Origin: Bdellovibrio sp. BCCA
GTDB lineage: Bacteria > Bdellovibrionota > Bdellovibrionia > Bdellovibrionales > Bdellovibrionaceae
Assembly (NCBI RefSeq): GCF_037996825.1
Contig: NZ_JBBNAC010000001.1
Span: 2,418,001 to 2,482,000, forward strand
Direction: 5' to 3'
DNA: 64,000 nt
The first letter of the stretch is position 1, and each line of letters begins with the position of its first letter. Made by a program: the position numbers and the translations under genes. Below the pieces are notes generated by a model, which did not search any database, was not told the DNA's origin, and saw nothing but the letters and a program-made list of their open reading frames with translations. This document shows positions 59,798 through 64,000 of the stretch, one piece after another.

Positions 59798-60385
59798 TTA
59801 AGGGCTTCTCATGAAGGTCTTCCACACTTTGCCGTCTCTTTGATAGACGTAACGCTCGTGGAGTCGACCGTTAAGACCGAACCAGAATTCAATTTCTGTT
59901 GGGATGACTCTCCATCCGCCCCAGTGCGGAGGACGAGGAACGACTTGTCCGTCGAATTGTTTTTCGTATTCAGCCACACGACGAACCAACCAATCACGAT
60001 CGGGAATAATCTCACTTTGATGAGAAGCCCAAGCTCCGATCTGACTTAAGCGTGCGCGAGTTGCAAAGTACGCGTCACTTTCTTCGGAAGAGATCTTTTC
60101 AGCTTTTCCGGTGATGCGGATTTGTTGCCACAAAACGGGCCAGTGGAAATTCAAACAGACATTTTCATTGATAGCGATGTCTTGGCCTTTATGACTTTTG
60201 TAGTTGCCATAAAAAACAAAGCCCCCCTTGGAAACGTCTTTTAGATAGACGATTCGCACGGAGGGCACACCCTCTTCATCCACTGTCGCCACTGACATCG
60301 CATTGGCCTCAGGGACTTGCTTTGCGATCGCCTCTTTAAGAAGGCGATCGAAATGCTCAAAAGGGTCTTTGCTAAAATCGATCAT
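59798..60385 (-). CDS. pdxH: PdxH, pyridoxamine 5'-phosphate oxidase
   Basis: 195 residues with the full pattern: MSVATVDEEGVPSVRIVYLK (FMN site), FVFYGNYKSHKGQDI, FHWPVLWQQIRITGKAEKI, ARLSQIGAWASHQS, and the C-terminal WGGWRVIPTEIEFWFGLNGR with RLHERYVY. It makes pyridoxal 5'-phosphate from pyridoxamine or pyridoxine phosphate. Its start codon shares one base with the stop of the FKBP gene upstream, so both are translated from one message. Confidence 0.96.
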   Translation of the reverse strand: MIDFSKDPFEHFDRLLKEAIAKQVPEANAMSVATVDEEGVPSVRIVYLKDVSKGGFVFYGNYKSHKGQDIAINENVCLNFHWPVLWQQIRITGKAEKISSEESDAYFATRARLSQIGAWASHQSEIIPDRDWLVRRVAEYEKQFDGQVVPRPPHWGGWRVIPTEIEFWFGLNGRLHERYVYQRDGKVWKTFMRSP

Positions 60386-61089
60386 TATTTCTTTTTAGCT
60401 TCAGCTTTTTTGTCTTGTTTTACGATGTCGATCAACTCAACGTCGAAAACTAGAACTGAATTTGGTGGGATGCCCGGACGACCAGAAGGACCGTAAGCAA
60501 GCTCAGGTGGGATGAAAAGTTTAGCTTTGCCGCCCACTTTCATCAATTGAAGAGCTTCTGTCCAACCTGGGATCACGCCGCCAACTGGGAATTCAGCTGG
60601 TTGACCACGATCGTAAGATGAATCGAATTGTTCACCGTTCGTCAAAGTTCCTTTGTAGTGAACTTTTACTACGTCTTCTTTTTTAGGAGAAGCGCCAGTG
60701 CCTTCTTTTTCAACGATGTATTGAAGACCCGAAGCTGTTGTTTTAACTCCAGCAGCAGATTTATTTTTCTCCAAGAAGTCTTTACCAGCTTTAGCATTGC
60801 TTTCAGCAGCTTCCTGTTGTTTTTTCATCGCCATTTCTTGAAGTTTCATCATCGCAGCTTGCATGTCTTCTTTAGACATTTCGTTTTTACCTGCGCCTGC
60901 ATCTTTCAAAGCTTGCGCCAAAGCGTCAGCATCGAAATCGATGTTTTGTTGTTTCAAGTTGCCACCGATTTGTTGGCCGATAGCGTAGCTCGCTTTTTTC
61001 ATATCAGTGTCGAGCTTAACTTTCTTTTGGCAAGCTGTTGTAAAAGCCATTGCAGCTACAACAAGACCACCAAGAACTAACTTATTCAT
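60385..61089 (-). CDS. FKBP-type peptidyl-prolyl isomerase, lipoprotein (FkpA/Mip-like)
   Basis: 234 residues. The signal peptide ends in TTAC with Cys20 as lipidation site. An N-terminal helical dimerisation domain (about 25-115) includes KKASYAIGQQIGGNLKQQ. The FKBP fold follows, with VKVHYKGTLTNGEQFDSSY, GGVIPGWTEALQLM and AYGPSGRPGIPPNSVLVF, all binding-site positions present. It folds envelope proteins in the periplasm. GGGGAG precedes the ATG. A 93-bp gap separates it from the selenium operon upstream. Confidence 0.93.
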   Translation of the reverse strand: MNKLVLGGLVVAAMAFTTACQKKVKLDTDMKKASYAIGQQIGGNLKQQNIDFDADALAQALKDAGAGKNEMSKEDMQAAMMKLQEMAMKKQQEAAESNAKAGKDFLEKNKSAAGVKTTASGLQYIVEKEGTGASPKKEDVVKVHYKGTLTNGEQFDSSYDRGQPAEFPVGGVIPGWTEALQLMKVGGKAKLFIPPELAYGPSGRPGIPPNSVLVFDVELIDIVKQDKKAEAKKK

Positions 61090-61182
61090 GTTGTCTCCCC
61101 TTAAAGGTTGTTAATTTGCTAACGCCATATCTTGCGACGATTTCTCGCCGTTTCAAACAGATAACGCGCAGAGAAATAACGA

Positions 61183-62322
61183 TCAGGGTTTCAGATTTTT
61201 AAGGAACTGCAAAGCTTCTTCAGCGGAACCTTTGAAGATCGGGCTTACCTGTCGGCGCTCCAAAGAGGAAAGATAAAGTGGGTCATAGTAATATTTTAGA
61301 AGTTTCTCGATCCAGATCTTGTTCGACTCGACTTCATTTTTATTCAAATAATCCTGCTCGGCATTTTCCAAATCCGCCAAGACTTCTTGAGTCCGCAATC
61401 CCCCAAGCTTCTTAGAAATAGCGTGCAAAGAAATTTTGTATTTTTCAAAAACCTTGAGAGCTTGAGACGTCAGAATCTGCTGTTCTTCTAAGCAACGCGG
61501 AGCCTGTCCCATGTGCTGACCAATCGCGGTCATTAGGACGTAATCTTTATAAATATTCTCGAGCCGAGTCTCAAAAGGCTCATCCAACCAGATGACTTGT
61601 GAAGCACGCAAACGATCAAAGAAACTTGTAGGCTGATAAACCTTTCCGATTAAACGACTTTCATCTTCGACGATGGGTCTTAAATTTCCAAGCCCCTTGT
61701 CCTCAAGCTTAAGAAATCGCACAGCCAACAGATTTTCAAAATTAATTTGGGTCGGTTGCGCCCTATCCAAAGCCCCAAAAGCCGAACCACGGTGTTGCGC
61801 GAAGAATTCCAAATCTATCGTAGGGTAAAAAGCATCAGCTTTTTTTAGGAACTCGGTCTTTCCACTTCCCGTCGGCCCGCACAGAGCCAGCAGTTCTTGA
61901 TGTTTTGAAAACCGTTCGATCGTATCTATCAAAAATTGACGACTGGCTTTGTAACCGCCAACAATCAACGGCCGTTCAACACCCGCATCTTTCAACCATT
62001 GCTGAGTGATCTGCGATCTTTTTCCACCGCGAAAACAATAAATCACCGCATTCGGATTTTGCGCGATAAAACTTTTCCATTTTTCAAGGCGTTCTTCTTT
62101 GACGGAGCCAGAGATCAATTCATAGCCAAGCTTCACGGCGGCTTCTTGCCCCTGCTCTTTGTAGGTCGTGCCAATACGGGCGCGTTCAATGTCATTAAGA
62201 ATGGGAAGATTCACAGATCCAGGAAGGCTTCCTTGGACAAATTCCACCGGAGCGCGCACATCAATCAGTGGCACATCATGAATAAATAAATCTTTAAGAT
62301 GTTCCGGTTTAATATTCTTCAT
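61183..62322 (-). CDS. mnmH: MnmH (SelU), tRNA 2-selenouridine synthase
   Basis: 379 residues. The N-terminal rhodanese domain carries the active Cys96 (VIYCFRGGKRSQ), and the C-terminal half is a P-loop NTPase-like domain with GPTGSGKT at 149-156 and LDEPFETRLENIY further on. It replaces sulphur by selenium at the wobble 2-thiouridine of tRNAs for Lys, Glu and Gln, using selenophosphate. Its ATG directly abuts the selD stop, which gives the donor and the user in one operon. Confidence 0.95.
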   Translation of the reverse strand: MKNIKPEHLKDLFIHDVPLIDVRAPVEFVQGSLPGSVNLPILNDIERARIGTTYKEQGQEAAVKLGYELISGSVKEERLEKWKSFIAQNPNAVIYCFRGGKRSQITQQWLKDAGVERPLIVGGYKASRQFLIDTIERFSKHQELLALCGPTGSGKTEFLKKADAFYPTIDLEFFAQHRGSAFGALDRAQPTQINFENLLAVRFLKLEDKGLGNLRPIVEDESRLIGKVYQPTSFFDRLRASQVIWLDEPFETRLENIYKDYVLMTAIGQHMGQAPRCLEEQQILTSQALKVFEKYKISLHAISKKLGGLRTQEVLADLENAEQDYLNKNEVESNKIWIEKLLKYYYDPLYLSSLERRQVSPIFKGSAEEALQFLKNLKP

Positions 62323-63372
62323 TTAGTTGAAGATCACTGCTTTATCTTGGCGAGCAATAACCTCTCCAATGATCTCAGCAGATTTAAACTTCGCACGCAA
62401 GGCCTGAACCATCAAACCGCTCACTTCCGGAGACACGCTTAAGAGCAAGCCTCCGCTGGTTTGTGGATCATGAATCAATAATTTATGAAGAGCGTCTAGT
62501 TTAGAAACGTCAATGGAGTCTTCCGTGTATTGAGCATTGCTTCTATGAGCCTTCGTCAGAAAACCCTTTTCCAGGCAATGCATAGTCTTCGCAAAACGCG
62601 GAAGTTTTTGTGAGTGAATTCGTAAACTGACTTGGCTTGCTTTCGCTAGTTGCATCGAATGCCCCGAAAGTCCAAAGCCTGTGATGTCTGTCGCCGCACG
62701 AACCTCGTTCACCAGATTTGCAGGAATAAAATCAATGGCGTTATTCACAGTGGCCATGCTGAGCAAAGCCTCCATGATATCTTCTTCCGTGGATTCTTGA
62801 CGCTTTAAAGAGGCCGTCATAGTGCCCGTACCCAAAGCTTTTGTCAGGATCAAATGATCCCCGGGTTTAGCTTTAGCGTTGGACCATACATGATCAGGAT
62901 GAACAAAACCTGTGACGGAAAGACCGAACTTCAAAGTATCGTCGTCAATTGAGTGACCGCCGACGAAATTGGCATCGGCTTCTGCGATTTTATCACTCGC
63001 CCCTTGCATCACATCAACGATCACGTGCTCTGGCATAGTGGCAATTGGAAACGCCAAAATACCCATCGCCGTTTTTGGTTTTCCGCCCATGGCATAGACA
63101 TCGCTCAGCGCATTGGCCGCCGCGATTTCACCGAAAAGTTTGGGAGTATCAACAATGGGAGTAAAAAAATCGAGAGTTTGAACGAGCGCGATTTCGTCGT
63201 TCACTTTGTAAATTGCCGCATCATCAAAAAGACCGCCATCCACCAGAAGATTAGGATGAGGGACCGGGAACTTCACCTGTTGCAAAATTTTACGAAGTTC
63301 GGAGGCGGCCACCTTCGCGGCACATCCTCCTTTTTGCACAGTCTGAGTCAGGGCAATTTTTTCTGAGCTCAT
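62323..63372 (-). CDS. selD: SelD, selenide water dikinase
   Basis: 349 residues. The active-site pair is Cys17 and Lys20 (KGGCAAK), so this is a cysteine form, not selenocysteine. Asp-rich metal/ATP motifs follow (LVDGGLFDDAAIY, LVQTLDFFTPIVD), with DVYAMGGKP, GGHSIDD and the C-terminal DPQTSGGLL. It makes selenophosphate from selenide and ATP. Only mnmH is linked here; no selA or selB is present in this window. The start overlaps the tatA stop by four bases. Confidence 0.96.
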   Translation of the reverse strand: MSSEKIALTQTVQKGGCAAKVAASELRKILQQVKFPVPHPNLLVDGGLFDDAAIYKVNDEIALVQTLDFFTPIVDTPKLFGEIAAANALSDVYAMGGKPKTAMGILAFPIATMPEHVIVDVMQGASDKIAEADANFVGGHSIDDDTLKFGLSVTGFVHPDHVWSNAKAKPGDHLILTKALGTGTMTASLKRQESTEEDIMEALLSMATVNNAIDFIPANLVNEVRAATDITGFGLSGHSMQLAKASQVSLRIHSQKLPRFAKTMHCLEKGFLTKAHRSNAQYTEDSIDVSKLDALHKLLIHDPQTSGGLLLSVSPEVSGLMVQALRAKFKSAEIIGEVIARQDKAVIFN

Positions 63373-63602
63373 GATTGTTTGTGAGAGTCTTTTTCCTCTT
63401 GAGTTTGATTCAGAGGCTGTTCTTGATTTTGAGGAATTTGCTTACCAACTTCACGTTCCTGAGAAGCGTCTTCGTTCAGGCCTTTTTTAAAACCACGGAT
63501 CGCCTCTCCCATAGAACGTCCCAATCCGGGAAGTTTGCTTGGGCCAAAAAGAAGTAAAGCAATGCCGCCAATCAATAGGATTTCAGTCCAACCAAGATTC
63601 AT
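63369..63602 (-). CDS. tatA: TatA, twin-arginine translocase pore subunit
   Basis: 77 residues: a short periplasmic start, one transmembrane helix (about 6-20, EILLIGGIALLLFG), the FGPSKLPGLGRSMGEAI amphipathic helix with the conserved Phe-Gly, and an acidic/Gln-rich tail. It forms the Tat pore with TatC encoded elsewhere. Two Tat-signal proteins occur in this window (DUF1501-like, amine oxidase). It is the first gene of a tatA-selD-mnmH operon. Confidence 0.95.
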   Translation of the reverse strand: MNLGWTEILLIGGIALLLFGPSKLPGLGRSMGEAIRGFKKGLNEDASQEREVGKQIPQNQEQPLNQTQEEKDSHKQS

Positions 63603-63692
63603 AAGGTCTCCTCGTTACAATCATGGACGGTACTATAAGCCCTATTGCGTGGCAACAAAAGGCCGTGCATTATATTGAGAAAGGGGGAAACA

Positions 63693-64000
63693 ATGCTGAG
63701 TTTCATCGTCGTCTTATTCCTCGCGGGTGATGCGCAGGCCCAAGAACAGGCCCCGCCCAAGAAGATCAATACAAACCTTTATGAGCAGGAAGCAGAACCT
63801 GAAAAAACCAAAAGCTTTAGCGCCAAAGTGAAAGTGGTGCGCGAAGAAAGCGATGGCGTTGAGGTGTTTTTTGAAGGAGAGAACAAAGGCGCATACAGCC
63901 TTTTGCGCTCTACGGAGCACTATGCCAAGATGCTTAAAGATCTCGAAGACAGTCGTAAACCCACAGGCAAACCTGTGAAAGTTGTCGCGACGACTGAAAA
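63693..64000 (+). CDS. secreted protein, 3' end beyond the window
   Basis: An open frame from the ATG at 63693 runs to the end of the window (about 102 residues seen) without a stop. AGGGGG precedes the start at good spacing. The start of the product is a signal peptide (MLSFIVVLFLAGDAQA), followed by a Gln/Pro/Lys-rich stretch and then a charged domain (KVKVVREESDGVEVFFEGEN). It has no recognised family. It is divergent from tatA. Confidence 0.75.
   Translation, partial: MLSFIVVLFLAGDAQAQEQAPPKKINTNLYEQEAEPEKTKSFSAKVKVVREESDGVEVFFEGENKGAYSLLRSTEHYAKMLKDLEDSRKPTGKPVKVVATTE

Noticed and set aside
1-64000. tRNA, rRNA or CRISPR arrays
   Set aside because: Reading both strands for T-arm signatures and for regularly spaced repeats gave nothing convincing.

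Overview
The window looks like chromosomal DNA of a Gram-negative predatory or otherwise Bdellovibrio-like bacterium. This is an inference, not a database match. The basis is the combination of lipoproteins with a Phe/Tyr-Gln-Asn-Cys lipobox, a tail-collar surface protein, an HNH protein with a Bdellovibrio-type helical N-terminus, several outer-membrane barrels and many exported enzymes. There are no rRNA or tRNA genes, CRISPR arrays, transposases or prophage modules. Gene density is high and many neighbours overlap by 1-8 bases.

Layout. 1-3.8 kb: a small secreted protein, a periplasmic solute-binding protein, a tail-collar surface protein broken by a frame change, and a MerR regulator facing a small membrane protein. 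3.8-7.6 kb: a peroxide-defence block of truncated haemoglobin, oxyR, ahpC and ahpF, with a recognisable OxyR operator. 7.6-15.2 kb: a Cache-HAMP protein without output domain, a phospholipase-D-like lipoprotein, a VOC protein, pepN and folE. 15.2-26.2 kb: a PilZ membrane protein followed by an extracytoplasmic redox and envelope island. That island holds a CxxCH beta-barrel protein, another barrel, a YceI protein, a four-gene operon (CxxCH/DUF1588-like, Tat/DUF1501-like, two lipoproteins, one of them a cytochrome c), a further barrel and an Asp-box propeller. 26.2-31.6 kb: an HNH protein, a GC-rich structured intergenic region, two exported proteins of unknown function and a Tat-exported flavin amine oxidase.

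31.6-37.3 kb: a 2-oxoglutarate/Fe(II) oxygenase translationally coupled to a split ABCC-like heterodimeric ABC exporter, then mgtE. 37.3-41.4 kb: a perfect 33-bp inverted repeat around a structured 89-bp core, a small secreted protein, a cyclic-nucleotide-gated K+ channel, and a subtilase fused through a transmembrane helix to a cytoplasmic PilZ-like domain. 41.5-54.7 kb: a DUF502 protein with a coupled conserved unknown, ftsH with a small zinc-binding protein, and a 2906-residue cyclic beta-glucan synthase (NdvB type). 54.7-64 kb: housekeeping genes (M17 aminopeptidase, an EEP hydrolase, apaG, a PEGA-like protein, a GNAT enzyme, pdxH, an FKBP lipoprotein) and a tatA-selD-mnmH operon.

Common threads. 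c-di-GMP input is suggested by two PilZ proteins. Peroxide stress is handled by OxyR-AhpCF. Export through Tat is represented by tatA and two Tat-signal substrates. Envelope quality control is suggested by a near-identical promoter-like element placed 43 bp ahead of both the zinc-protein/ftsH operon and ndvB. The most unusual items are the subtilase-TM-PilZ fusion, the secreted c-type-haem/DUF1501-like operon, the palindromic element after mgtE and the structured region near 27.6 kb.
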